A stretch of 6,843 bases of DNA from JBKPNX01 sp046732855 (lineage in GTDB: Bacteria > Pseudomonadota > Alphaproteobacteria > Geminicoccales > Geminicoccaceae). The notes under the pieces are model-generated. The model saw only the letters and a list, made by a program, of their open reading frames with translations, had not been told where the DNA came from and did not search any database. Each line of letters opens with the position of its first letter. Positions within the stretch are counted from its first letter, which is position 1. Positions 1 to 5,509 of this stretch are shown piece after piece. A program made the translations under genes and the position numbers. The stretch covers positions 1-6,843 of the forward strand of contig JBKPNX010000053.1 of the NCBI GenBank assembly GCA_046732855.1. Direction: 5' to 3'.

Positions 1-94
1 AGCCAAGCATCGAGAGCAGCGATGGACTGCCACTGCGGCCACACAAAGCGGCGGCGCTCACCGAGCCTTAATCTGGTTGCTAACGGGATGCATC

Positions 95-277
95 ATGTCG
101 ATCTCCGAGCCGGTCAAGAAGCCGAAAGCGACCTGGCTGGAGCCCGCGCTTGAGGCTGAGGTTGCCTACAGCACGATGGCGGAGAATGGTCTGCTGCGCG
201 AAGCCGTGTTCAAGGGCGCTGGAACCAACCGATGCCGCTGGCGTTCGACACGGGTTGATGCGCCGCCCAGGTGCTGA
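95..277 (+). pseudogene. Fragment of ligase D-type ATP-dependent DNA ligase (C-terminal OB-fold region)
   Basis: About 36 codons (110-217) read like the C-terminal OB-fold segment of the ligase domain in LigD, the enzyme that seals double-strand breaks with Ku in bacterial non-homologous end joining. The visible pattern is a lysine-rich lead-in, W-L-E-P-A-L-E-A-E-V, then N-G-L-L-R-E-A-V-F-K-G. In the family this corresponds to a W-x-x-P-x-x-x-A-E-V strand followed by L-R-x-x-x-F-x-G-L-R. The match stops right after F-K-G at 217, where the family would continue into L-R-E-D. The frame then runs as arginine-rich, unfamiliar sequence to a stop at 275-277. The catalytic lysine domain, polymerase and phosphoesterase domains are absent, and no ligase sequence is visible in the 94 bases upstream. 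The ATG at 95 and a TTG at 77 are open starts, but neither is likely to be a native start. I treat this as a non-functional remnant. The assignment rests on a short motif. Confidence 0.55.
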
Positions 278-337
278 TCAGTTGCGTTTCACCAATCAGG
301 TGGGGTTCAAATTCGAAGTATCGGGGAAACGCCCTCA

Positions 338-1117
338 ATGCCAGAGCAGATCGCCGCCAGCAGCGGCCGATGGAGGAATTTAGCCCAGTACGGAGATCGC
401 TCACGTAACAGCATCGCAGCGGTGCGCGCACTCTGCGGTCTGTTCGTTCTCTGTGCCGGTTGCGCGTGGAACCCGGGTGAGGCGGTCTCTGCCGACCGCC
501 CAGCGCCGTCGATCCCGGCCTCCGAGACGTTGCTGCTCAAGCCGGTCGACAGCGGGCGTCTGAGTTCTGGCTACGGGCCACGTTACAATCCCATCCTCAA
601 GCGAAGGCAGATGCATCGGGGGATTGACTGGGCCGCGCCGCGCGGCACGCCGGTGCGCGCCGCTGGCAATGGCGTGGTGGTTGAGATCGATCGCTCGGGC
701 GCGTACGGCCGGTATCTGCGCGTCGACCACGGACGTATGGTCAGCACCGTGTACGCCCATCTCCAGAGTTACGCCCCGGGTATGCGCCCCGGCCGCCGGG
801 TGCGCCAGGGCGATATCATCGGTCGGACCGGGAGCACCGGCCGCGCCACTGGGCCGCATCTCCATTACGAGGTCCTGGTCGCCAACCGTCAGATTGACCC
901 GCTCGCCGTCCGCCCCATCCTCAACGCGCACGCGCCCAGGCAGCCCGTGCTCGAGGCCGACGCCGCCGAACTCGGCATTGGCGGGCCCGCGACGACCATT
1001 GCCGGGGACACTGAGTCCGCTGATCGGGTCAAACACGCCCGCTCTTTGGACGCGCTGTCCCTCGAAGTCGACGGCGGCATGATTCGGATCGATGATTTGC
1101 TCAAACGGAAGCCCTGA
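338..1117 (+). CDS. M23 family zinc metallopeptidase (LytM-type murein endopeptidase), probable lipoprotein
   Basis: This is a putative peptidoglycan-cleaving endopeptidase of 259 residues, acting in the periplasm or at the cell wall. The M23 domain covers about residues 73-192. The zinc ligands are His93 and Asp97 (H-R-G-I-D) and His176, and the catalytic histidines are His141 (Y-A-H-L) and His174 (G-P-H-L-H-Y-E). A glycine-rich S-S-G-Y-G-P-R motif opens the domain, as in the family, so all key residues are present. The start is uncertain. The ATG at 338 gives 28 residues before a hydrophobic stretch, whereas a GTG at 422 would begin directly with a short signal peptide (A-L-C-G-L-F-V-L-C-A-G-C) ending at Cys42, a plausible lipidation site. 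The -3 position is Cys rather than Leu, so the lipobox is imperfect. A GGAGGA lies at 372-377 but has no well-spaced start. The protein is shorter than many M23 relatives, which carry long N-terminal coiled coils. The acidic tail (about 200-259) is unassigned. Confidence 0.9.
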   Translation: MPEQIAASSGRWRNLAQYGDRSRNSIAAVRALCGLFVLCAGCAWNPGEAVSADRPAPSIPASETLLLKPVDSGRLSSGYGPRYNPILKRRQMHRGIDWAAPRGTPVRAAGNGVVVEIDRSGAYGRYLRVDHGRMVSTVYAHLQSYAPGMRPGRRVRQGDIIGRTGSTGRATGPHLHYEVLVANRQIDPLAVRPILNAHAPRQPVLEADAAELGIGGPATTIAGDTESADRVKHARSLDALSLEVDGGMIRIDDLLKRKP

Positions 1118-1164
1118 ACCGCCAAGCTTCCGACTAGTGTCTACCCTTCAGCGTCCAACCTCGC

Positions 1165-1195
1165 ACGACCGGAATGTCCGGCTCAGACCGGACGT
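1165..1195 (+). repeat. Short palindromic repeat, copy A
   Basis: The segment begins ACGACCGGAAT (1165-1175) and ends CGGACGT (1189-1195) around a GC-rich palindrome. The same two blocks with similar spacing occur on the opposite strand at 3542-3570. Two copies in one window, both in non-coding DNA, suggest a dispersed intergenic repeat. The family is not identified. Confidence 0.4.
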
Positions 1196-1197
1196 TC
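1172..1197 (+). terminator. Hairpin downstream of the M23 gene, possible terminator
   Basis: A 10-bp stem (1172-1181 with 1188-1197, one G-U pair) closes a six-base loop CTCAGA; its core is GTCCGG/CCGGAC. It lies 54 bases after the peptidase stop codon. No T-run follows, so it is not a textbook intrinsic terminator. It could be an mRNA-stabilising hairpin or simply the palindrome of a repeat element. Confidence 0.4.
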
Positions 1198-1378
1198 GAC
1201 CGCTACAGAAGGAAGAGCGGACGTGCCGCTCGCTGCCGTCGATAGGCCAGTCGTGACCCGAAGCGGTCCTTCACCAGCGCCCACTTATCGAAATTCCTCG
1301 CGACAGCCGGATCAACGCTCGCGGCGCCGTTCCCGCCTCCGAAGTCGGGTGAACCTGGTCCCGTCCCGTCGCCGCACG

Positions 1379-1569
1379 TCCTGCTCGTGGTGTGCCGAGC
1401 TGATCCAGCCCGAGGCGAAGATCTGCCTCACGGCAGCGTGTGCCCGAACCGACGTTGCCGCAAGCACGCGCGCTATTCCACAGACGACCTCGCGGCCAGC
1501 CCCTGGTCAGCCTGGGAGAAGGTTACGGCGTGGTGCCGCTATGCCTACGGGGTCAACCGGCGCAGCCGC
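1379..1569 (+). pseudogene. Degenerate zinc-ribbon protein fragment
   Basis: From 1382 the frame reads C-S-W-C-A-E-L-I-Q-P-E-A-K-I-C, closely matching the first half of small bacterial zinc ribbons of the type C-P-x-C-A-E-x-I-Q-x-x-A-x-x-C-x-H-C-G. The expected closing Cys-x-x-Cys knuckle is damaged. Just after the third cysteine (1424-1426) the sequence continues sensibly only in another frame, as a His-Gly-Ser followed by C-P-N-R-R-C (1441-1458). That second frame then stays protein-like (for example S-P-W-S-A-W-E-K-V-T-A-W-C-R-Y-A-Y-G) to about 1569. No start codon with a ribosome-binding site is evident, and the upstream frame is arginine-rich and unconvincing. Its 3' end overlaps the tail of the minus-strand gene ending at 1545. 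The likely explanation is a remnant with a small deletion that removed the fourth cysteine, and function is unknown. The assignment rests on the zinc-ribbon motif alone. Confidence 0.35.
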
Positions 1570-1814
1570 ATGCAGCTCGCGACGATCCTGAGCACCAGAT
1601 CGAGCGCCATGCCGAGGTCGAGCCATAGGCGTACGCCGTCGCCCTTCGGGCTGACAATCTCGATCGCGACGGCGTTGAGCCCATAATCGTGGCGTACTTC
1701 GAGTTGGTCGATTTCCAGGTCAACGATGCCAGTTAGGTTGTCCGGCGAGCCGCCGATTGGCACACTTGAAGTAGACATCAGGCTCGAATCGTCGCGGGGT
1801 CCAGTGCCGCTCAT
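1545..1814 (-). CDS. Hypothetical small protein, second gene of a minus-strand pair
   Basis: An 89-residue protein that I do not recognise. Residues 1-28 are Ser/Gly/Asp-rich and probably disordered. Residues about 29-78 alternate hydrophobic and polar residues in a beta-strand-like way (G-I-V-D-L-E-I-D-Q-L-E-V, A-V-A-I-E-I-V-S, V-R-L-W-L-D), then form an amphipathic helix (L-G-M-A-L-D-L-V-L-R-I-V). This resembles a small folded beta-beta-alpha domain more than a random frame. The start is well supported: an exact GGAGGG lies six bases upstream of the ATG. The stop of the preceding gene is 18 bases upstream, so the two are probably co-transcribed. The C-terminal dozen residues (R-L-R-R-L-T-P) are less protein-like, and a late frame change cannot be excluded. 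No signal peptide or membrane segment is seen. Confidence 0.6.
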   Translation of the reverse strand: MSGTGPRDDSSLMSTSSVPIGGSPDNLTGIVDLEIDQLEVRHDYGLNAVAIEIVSPKGDGVRLWLDLGMALDLVLRIVASCMRLRRLTP

Positions 1815-1820
1815 GGCTGT

Positions 1821-1826
1821 CCCTCC
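1821..1826 (-). promoter_or_regulatory. Strong Shine-Dalgarno for the 1814-1545 gene
   Basis: Read on the minus strand this is GGAGGG, six bases before the ATG at 1814-1812. It is among the clearest ribosome-binding sites in the window and is the main reason for accepting that small gene and its start. Confidence 0.7.
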
Positions 1827-1832
1827 AGGGCG

Positions 1833-2140
1833 TCAGGCGGATTTTGCGCTTGCGGTCAGGGCGGTGATGAGGCGCTCGACGTCCAGTCTTTCGGTTTGAC
1901 CAGAAACGCCGCGCGTACAACTTTGGATGGGAACTTGACCAGCTTGCCGTCGCTGACGCGCTCGGCCGTGAACGGGAATTTGCAGCGCCGAGCCGCGCAC
2001 CCGCTCAGGCGGTAGGCGCCGCCGAGCCAAGTGAAGGCCTGATCGAGCGCCGTCGCGGGCACACCATAAAAACCGGCATGCTGCTCAAAGCGGGCAGCAC
2101 GGTGCAACAGCTCGGCCTCTTCGGCAGGTTCGGGGAACAT
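1833..2140 (-). pseudogene. Hypothetical small protein, frame interrupted near 1889
   Basis: An unrecognised protein of about 102 residues if one frame change is allowed. The first 84 codons from ATG 2140 are protein-like: an acidic, helical N-terminus (A-E-E-A-E-L-L-H-R-A-A-R-F), then A-F-T-W-L-G-G-A-Y, two cysteines (G-C-A-A-R-R-C), and a basic strand region ending V-R-A-A-F-L-V-K-P-K. Staying in that frame gives a short Ser/Pro tail and stops at 1856. Moving back one base at the AAA codon (1891-1889) instead gives R-L-D-V-E-R-L-I-T-A-L-T-A-S-A-K, a good amphipathic helix. It stops at 1833, 18 bases before the next gene. I infer a one-base deletion, or a base-calling error. Programmed -1 slippage at C-CGA-AAG is possible but not supported by a clear heptamer. 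A stop (TGA) lies four codons upstream of the ATG, so the start is bounded. The Shine-Dalgarno is weak. Confidence 0.5.
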
Positions 2141-2591
2141 ACTAGGCGCATTTCACCATGGGCCGCGGATCGAGATAGATCAGCGCTTGAAACGCTCCAA
2201 GATCCTGAACCTGACCCCCGACTGCCGCGTCCTCCCGGGGTGCGTTGTTCTCCCCAGGTGTCCCGTTTCTCCAGCGGCTTGGCTCGCAATCTTCTTCGTT
2301 CGTATCTTTCAGTACGTTCATGAACCGGCGCTCCCACCGCTAGCCACAAGCTTAGCGCTTCTGACTACTTGTGAATGACTAAGCGCATTCGATACCGGTT
2401 ATCTCCGGCTTCTCGGATGCGCCACTCTCTACTCTTCTTCTTACGTCAGACTCTCTAAGCTCCTACTCCTTTTCCTGTGCGTCTCCCCGCAGCAAAGCCA
2501 TCTATGCGCCAGCTCACGGACAGCGGCTCGGCGCGAACTCGACTCGCGTATACGCCTGTGCTTTCCACCTCAATTGGAGGCGCCAAGATAT

Positions 2592-2672
2592 CCCCAAATT
2601 GGGGCGATTTTTAGCAAAAATTTTTTGACCTGGTCGTCCACTTATTCTACCGGCATGATATACAATGATGCA
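2592..2672. promoter_or_regulatory. AT-rich island with palindromes, putative operator/promoter
   Basis: An inverted repeat CCCCAA-A-TTGGGG (2592-2604) is followed by ATTTTT-AGC-AAAAAT (2607-2621) and then a T-run running into TTGACC (2625-2630), a good -35-like hexamer. No matching -10 lies at the normal 16-18 base spacing. A TATACAAT stands 28 bases downstream of TTGACC, too far to pair with it. The AT-richness contrasts sharply with the surrounding GC-rich DNA. A regulator binding site or promoter is plausible, but no recognisable gene starts just downstream: the nearest ATGs give 7 and 45 codons. Confidence 0.35.
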
Positions 2673-2705
2673 CTGTAGTAATGGCGTCTACCTGTGATAG
2701 CAGCG

Positions 2706-2720
2706 CCACCAAAGCGGTGG
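2706..2720. repeat. Small hairpin
   Basis: CCACC (2706-2710) and GGTGG (2716-2720) form a 5-bp stem around AAAGC. It is isolated and has no T-run, so no function can be assigned. Confidence 0.3.
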
Positions 2721-2775
2721 GGCATTGGCGAAATGCGACGCACGGTCTCGGATTGCGCGTTATGGCCTTGACCTG

Positions 2776-2805
2776 CTCCCCTGGCATCCTCCATCATGAG
2801 GGGAG
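2776..2805. repeat. Inverted repeat CTCCCCT/AGGGGAG
   Basis: Perfect 7-bp arms (2776-2782 and 2799-2805) flank a 16-base loop. The left arm sits within TGACCTGCTCCCCT (2769-2782), which resembles a terminal repeat I associate with some alphaproteobacterial IS3-type elements. No partner end and no transposase coding sequence are visible nearby, so a solo IS end is only a weak possibility. Confidence 0.3.
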
Positions 2806-3109
2806 TCCTTCGGGTTGATGGCAGGAGATGGGGCTCGGGTGCGAGCGGGCGCGCGGCCGGGGTGACGTACGAGGTTCTGTGTCAGGCTCGAGGGATACTC
2901 ACCGCGGAGCTGATGAGACCCGCAAGATGGAGCACCCCTCGCGTGAGTGTTACCAGCTGGTTCGAAGGCGCGTCGCATCCCATCTTCCCAAGACATACGC
3001 GAAGGCGACTTTACCCAATCGACAAAGTACATTACCGACAAAACCCTAAATGTCGCGCACTTAGGACCGGAGGGCTCAAGATCGTTATTCGATTGGACGC
3101 GTAACAAAC

Positions 3110-3223
3110 ATGCCGGCGCCGCCTCCAATGGACGCAGATGTCCTCCGCTGGCGGGGCAAAAGCGTTGCATACATGCGGCTGGTCGGATCCGTCGCGCGGC
3201 TACGCAGTGGAGAGCTCCGATGA
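3110..3223 (+). CDS. Candidate 37-residue small protein, translationally coupled to the next gene
   Basis: A short frame from ATG 3110 to TGA 3221-3223 whose last bases overlap the ATG of the next gene as ATGA. The N-terminus is proline-rich (M-P-A-P-P-P-M-D-A-D). The rest reads as a basic amphipathic segment (V-L-R-W-R-G-K-S-V-A-Y-M-R-L-V-G-S-V-A-R), with hydrophobic residues spaced as in a helix. The overlap is the main argument that it is real, since ATGA junctions are typical of coupled operon genes. The Shine-Dalgarno upstream of 3110 is poor; a GGAGGG at 3068-3073 is too distant. I do not recognise the family. It could instead be the C-terminal piece of a longer, decayed gene. Confidence 0.35.
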   Translation: MPAPPPMDADVLRWRGKSVAYMRLVGSVARLRSGELR

Positions 3224-3423
3224 AGGACGACCCACTGGACATCGATGCGTTGCACGTGATCGTCGACGATCTGCAAACGTGCGCTTCCATGATCAAGGAT
3301 GCTTGGCTCGAGGATCGCGAGGATCAGATAGGCTATCTCGCGGACAGGCTGCTGGAACACGTCGCCGAGCTGCGCCGGGTGAGCAGATGCCCCGCGCTAC
3401 GTCCGGAGACGCCAGCCACCTGA
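3220..3423 (+). CDS. Hypothetical 67-residue acidic helical protein
   Basis: An unrecognised small protein. I place the start at ATG 3220 because GGAGAG lies at 3209-3214, five bases upstream, and because the composition changes there. Upstream codons in the same frame are arginine- and cysteine-rich and look random, while downstream residues look folded. The first 50 residues are acidic with regular hydrophobic spacing (D-I-D-A-L-H-V-I-V-D-D-L, then D-Q-I-G-Y-L-A-D-R-L-L-E-H-V-A-E-L-R-R), suggesting two antiparallel amphipathic helices. The last 15 residues (C-P-A-L-R-P-E-T-P-A-T) are probably a disordered tail or out-of-frame extension. It has no signal peptide or membrane segment. The start overlaps the stop of the preceding 37-codon frame, suggesting co-translation. 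Short size and helical character would fit a regulator or antitoxin-like protein, but nothing visible identifies one. Confidence 0.5.
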   Translation: MKDDPLDIDALHVIVDDLQTCASMIKDAWLEDREDQIGYLADRLLEHVAELRRVSRCPALRPETPAT

Positions 3424-3541
3424 CGGGCGCGGTTCAACCGGAATCCCGCCGCCCTGCTCCCTGAGTGCCGCTCGAATTTGAGGAGCAGCATCCAGGTCAG
3501 CTCCTGGCTATATACCCAGCCGTCCCAGCCAGTTATGGGCC

Positions 3542-3570
3542 ACGTCCGCTAAAGGGCGGATTCCGGTCGT
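3542..3570 (-). repeat. Short palindromic repeat, copy B
   Basis: Read on the minus strand, ACGACCGGAAT (3570-3560) is followed by a small hairpin, TCCGC/GCGGA with a six-base loop, and ends in CGGACGT (3548-3542). The first 11 bases and last 7 bases are identical to copy A at 1165-1195; the middle differs. It lies in the non-coding DNA between the 3220-3423 gene and the insertion sequence. Confidence 0.4.
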
Positions 3571-3671
3571 CAGGGGTCGTCGATTTCCGCTTTCGCGCGG
3601 TTTAGGCGGCTTCACCCTTAGCAGCAGACATGGCGGCCAGGTGGTCTGGAAGGCAGTACCTGACCCTGGCT

Positions 3672-3682
3672 GTGTAAAAACG
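3672..3682 (+). repeat. Left terminal inverted repeat of the IS
   Basis: GTGTAAAAACG, identical to the reverse complement of 5302-5312. It lies 41 bases upstream of the transposase start, as expected for an IS end. Confidence 0.8.
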
Positions 3683-3713
3683 CAGCCGACGGTAGGATTC
3701 CTCGACGGCTGCG
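3681..3713 (+). promoter_or_regulatory. Hairpin in the transposase leader
   Basis: CGCAGCCG (3681-3688) pairs perfectly with CGGCTGCG (3706-3713) across a 17-base loop. The 3' arm ends at the first G of the GGGGGAA (3713-3719) that would be the transposase ribosome-binding site. Folding of a read-through transcript could therefore hinder translation, a known way for insertion sequences to limit expression from outside promoters. That role is inferred from position only. Confidence 0.4.
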
Positions 3714-3723
3714 GGGGAATCGG

Positions 3724-5159
3724 ATGGGGCGTTTTGTTGAAGGATCGGATCGCAATCAGACGACGCTGTTTCCCGAGTGCCTGGATGACTGGATCGACGA
3801 GGACAACCCCGTCCGTGTGATCGACGCCTTGGTGGAGGCGATCGACCTGGGTGAGCTCGGGTTCGATGGTGTCGTGCCCGAGGCGACAGGCCGGCCGGCC
3901 TATCATCCCGCGGTCCTGCTCAAGCTCTACATCTACGGCTACTTGAACCGGGTGCAGTCGAGCCGACGGCTGGAGCGGGAGGCCGGACCCAACGTCCAGG
4001 TGATGTGGCTGATCGGGCGGCTCGTCCCCGATCACAAGACCATCGCCGACTTCCGCACGGACAATGGCCGCGCCATCCGCCAGGTCTGCACACGCTTCGT
4101 CGGGCCGTTCCGCGCGATGGGCCTCTTGGCCACCGCCAGCATTGCGATCGATGGCAGCAAGTTCAAGGCGCTGAACAACCGCGACCGCAACTTCACGCGC
4201 GCCAAGATGGCGCGGCGGCGGGCCCAGATCGAGGCGAGCGTCGCGCGCTACCTGCAGCAGCTCGACACCGCCGACCGGCAGGAGCCCTCAGATGCGCTCG
4301 CGACCAAGACCACCCGGCTGAGGGAGAAGATCGCGAAGCTCGGGGACGAGATGCGCCGCCTGGCAGCGATCGAGGCGCGGATGCTCGAGAGCCCCGATCA
4401 GCAGGTCTCGCTGACCGATCCCGATGCGCGCTCGATGGCGACGAGCGGGCCGCGGCTCCGGCGTCGTGGGCTACAACGTGCAGGTCGCGGTTGAGGCCGC
4501 GCACCATTTGATCGTCGCGCACGAGGTCACCGATATCGGTTCGGATCGCGCGCAGCTTGCCACCAGGCGAAGGCAGCCAAGGGCGCGCTCCGGACGGAGC
4601 GGCTCGATGCCATCGCCGATCGTGGCTACTTAACAGTGAGGAGATTCTGGCCTGCGAGCACGCGGGGATCACGGTGACGCTGCCCAACCGATGACGTCCG
4701 GTGCCAAAGCCGAAGGACGCTTCGGCAAACAAGACTTCGTCTACCAGCCGGCGGCGGATGTCTATCGCTGCCCGGCCGGCAAGACTTCGAAGTACCACCA
4801 CACGAACGTCGAAACGGTCTGACGCTACGTCGCTATTGGACCACCGCCTGCCCGAGCTGCCCGACCAAGCGCCAGTGCACGCCAGCCAAACAGCGCAGGA
4901 TCACGCGCTGGGAGCATGAGCATGTTCTCGAAGGCGTGCAGCGTCGGCTCGACGAGGACCCGAAGGTGATGCGCCAGCGGCGCGAGACGGTCGAGCACCC
5001 CTTCGTGACGATCAAGGCGCGCATGGGAGCGATCCACTTGTTGATGAAAACGCTGCCGCGGGTCGCGGCGAGATGGCGCTGCACGTCCTCGCCTACAATC
5101 TCACCCGCGTCATCAACATCGTGGGCAGCAGGTCGCTGATCGCCGCGATCAGGGCCTGA
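3724..5159 (+). pseudogene. IS1182-type DDE transposase, six single-base frame changes
   Basis: A cut-and-paste type transposase that would be about 479 residues after correction, normal for the family. Residues 1-240 are intact: a DUF772-like DNA-binding N-terminus (about 60-125, with R-P-A-Y-H-P-A-V-L-L-K-L-Y-I-Y-G-Y), the first catalytic Asp143 (I-A-I-D-G-S-K-F), and a charged coiled coil (about 158-222). Conserved sequence then continues in shifting frames. There is an extra C at about 4450 and missing bases near 4565, 4631, 4687, 4817 and 5070. Across these frames one can read G-V-V-G-Y-N-V-Q, the second Asp in A-D-R-G-Y (4618-4620), the zinc-like C-P-S-C region, the Glu in T-V-E-H-P-F (4993-4995) and the closing L-A-Y-N-L-T-R before TGA at 5157. 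All three catalytic positions survive. No nonsense substitution is needed beyond the frame changes, which is compatible with recent decay or sequencing error. GGGGGAA precedes the ATG. Confidence 0.88.
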
Positions 5160-5301
5160 GGTCGCGCCGCCATCACACGCATCCTCGGCGTCAGACAGCC
5201 CAGGACGGCGCACCACGCTCGGGCTCCGCTCCTCCGGTTCAACAATCGTAGTTCTCCGGTCGTCAATCCCCGACAATCATGCCGCGCCGCTCTCGGAAGA
5301 A

Positions 5302-5312
5302 CGTTTTTACAC
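5302..5312 (-). repeat. Right terminal inverted repeat of the IS
   Basis: CGTTTTTACAC, the exact complement of the left end at 3672-3682. It lies 142 bases after the transposase stop codon. Confidence 0.8.
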
Positions 5313-5316
5313 GACC

Positions 5317-5356
5317 AAGACCCAAAGCTGACGTCCGACCATCCAACTTGGGTCTT
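5317..5356. repeat. Inverted repeat immediately outside the IS right end
   Basis: AAGACCCAA (5317-5325) and TTGGGTCTT (5348-5356) are perfect 9-bp arms with a 22-base loop, and a T and AGC follow. It starts four bases outside the IS end. It might be a terminator-like hairpin or part of the target that the element chose. No equivalent is seen outside the left end. Confidence 0.4.
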
Positions 5357-5509
5357 TAGCTCGCCATTGAGATCTCCCACCTGATCCGCGCCGAATTCTC
5401 ACGGCGAACCGAGTTGTGCGACCAGCGGAAGTGTAGATTTCGGTCAGTTGGTCCCGCGCCGACGTTCGGTGCCGGATCGGTGTGTGCGGCGATCGCCCCG
5501 GGCCGCGGG

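Larger units (their letters stand above)
2141..3109. other. Long stretch without a convincing gene
   Basis: Nearly 1 kb in which the open frames on both strands look random, with arginine-, serine- or proline-rich translations and no good ribosome-binding site. It contains a pyrimidine-rich tract (about 2423-2487 on the plus strand), an AT-rich island with two palindromes (2592-2672), and two hairpins (2706-2720 and 2776-2805). It separates the minus-strand pair from the plus-strand pair, so it probably carries their promoters or is the remnant of an older insertion. Confidence 0.5.
3672..5312 (+). mobile_element. IS1182-like insertion sequence with degenerate transposase
   Basis: The element spans about 1.64 kb between perfect 11-bp inverted ends (GTGTAAAAACG at 3672 and its complement ending at 5312) and encodes one transposase in several frames. 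Size, end sequence and transposase type fit the IS1182 family of DDE elements. Allowing two mismatches the ends could extend outward by about four bases. I see no clear target-site duplication: the immediately flanking bases are GGCT on the left and GACC on the right. The right-hand inner 140 bases (5160-5301) are non-coding. With its transposase frame-broken, the copy is probably immobile unless supplied in trans. Confidence 0.8.

Noticed and set aside
3..71. Open frame from the window edge ending in TAA at 69-71
   Set aside because: Only 22 codons are visible; it could be the C-terminus of a gene to the left, but there is nothing to identify it.
401..1036. 211-codon minus-strand frame
   Set aside because: It lies wholly antisense to the M23 peptidase, whose motifs are unambiguous; the open frame is a GC-bias artefact.
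2681..2818. 45-codon frame just downstream of the AT-rich island
   Set aside because: No ribosome-binding site and a random-looking Cys/Ser/Gly composition; it runs through the hairpins at 2706-2720 and 2776-2805.
2760..3296. 178-codon open frame on the minus strand
   Set aside because: Translation is rich in Arg, Ser, Pro and Cys without hydrophobic periodicity, lacks a ribosome-binding site, and runs antisense to the better-supported 3220-3423 gene.
3662..5323. GACCC on both sides of the IS as a target-site duplication
   Set aside because: The two copies are at unequal distances from the inverted ends (5 and 6 bases), and a 5-base match is expected by chance.
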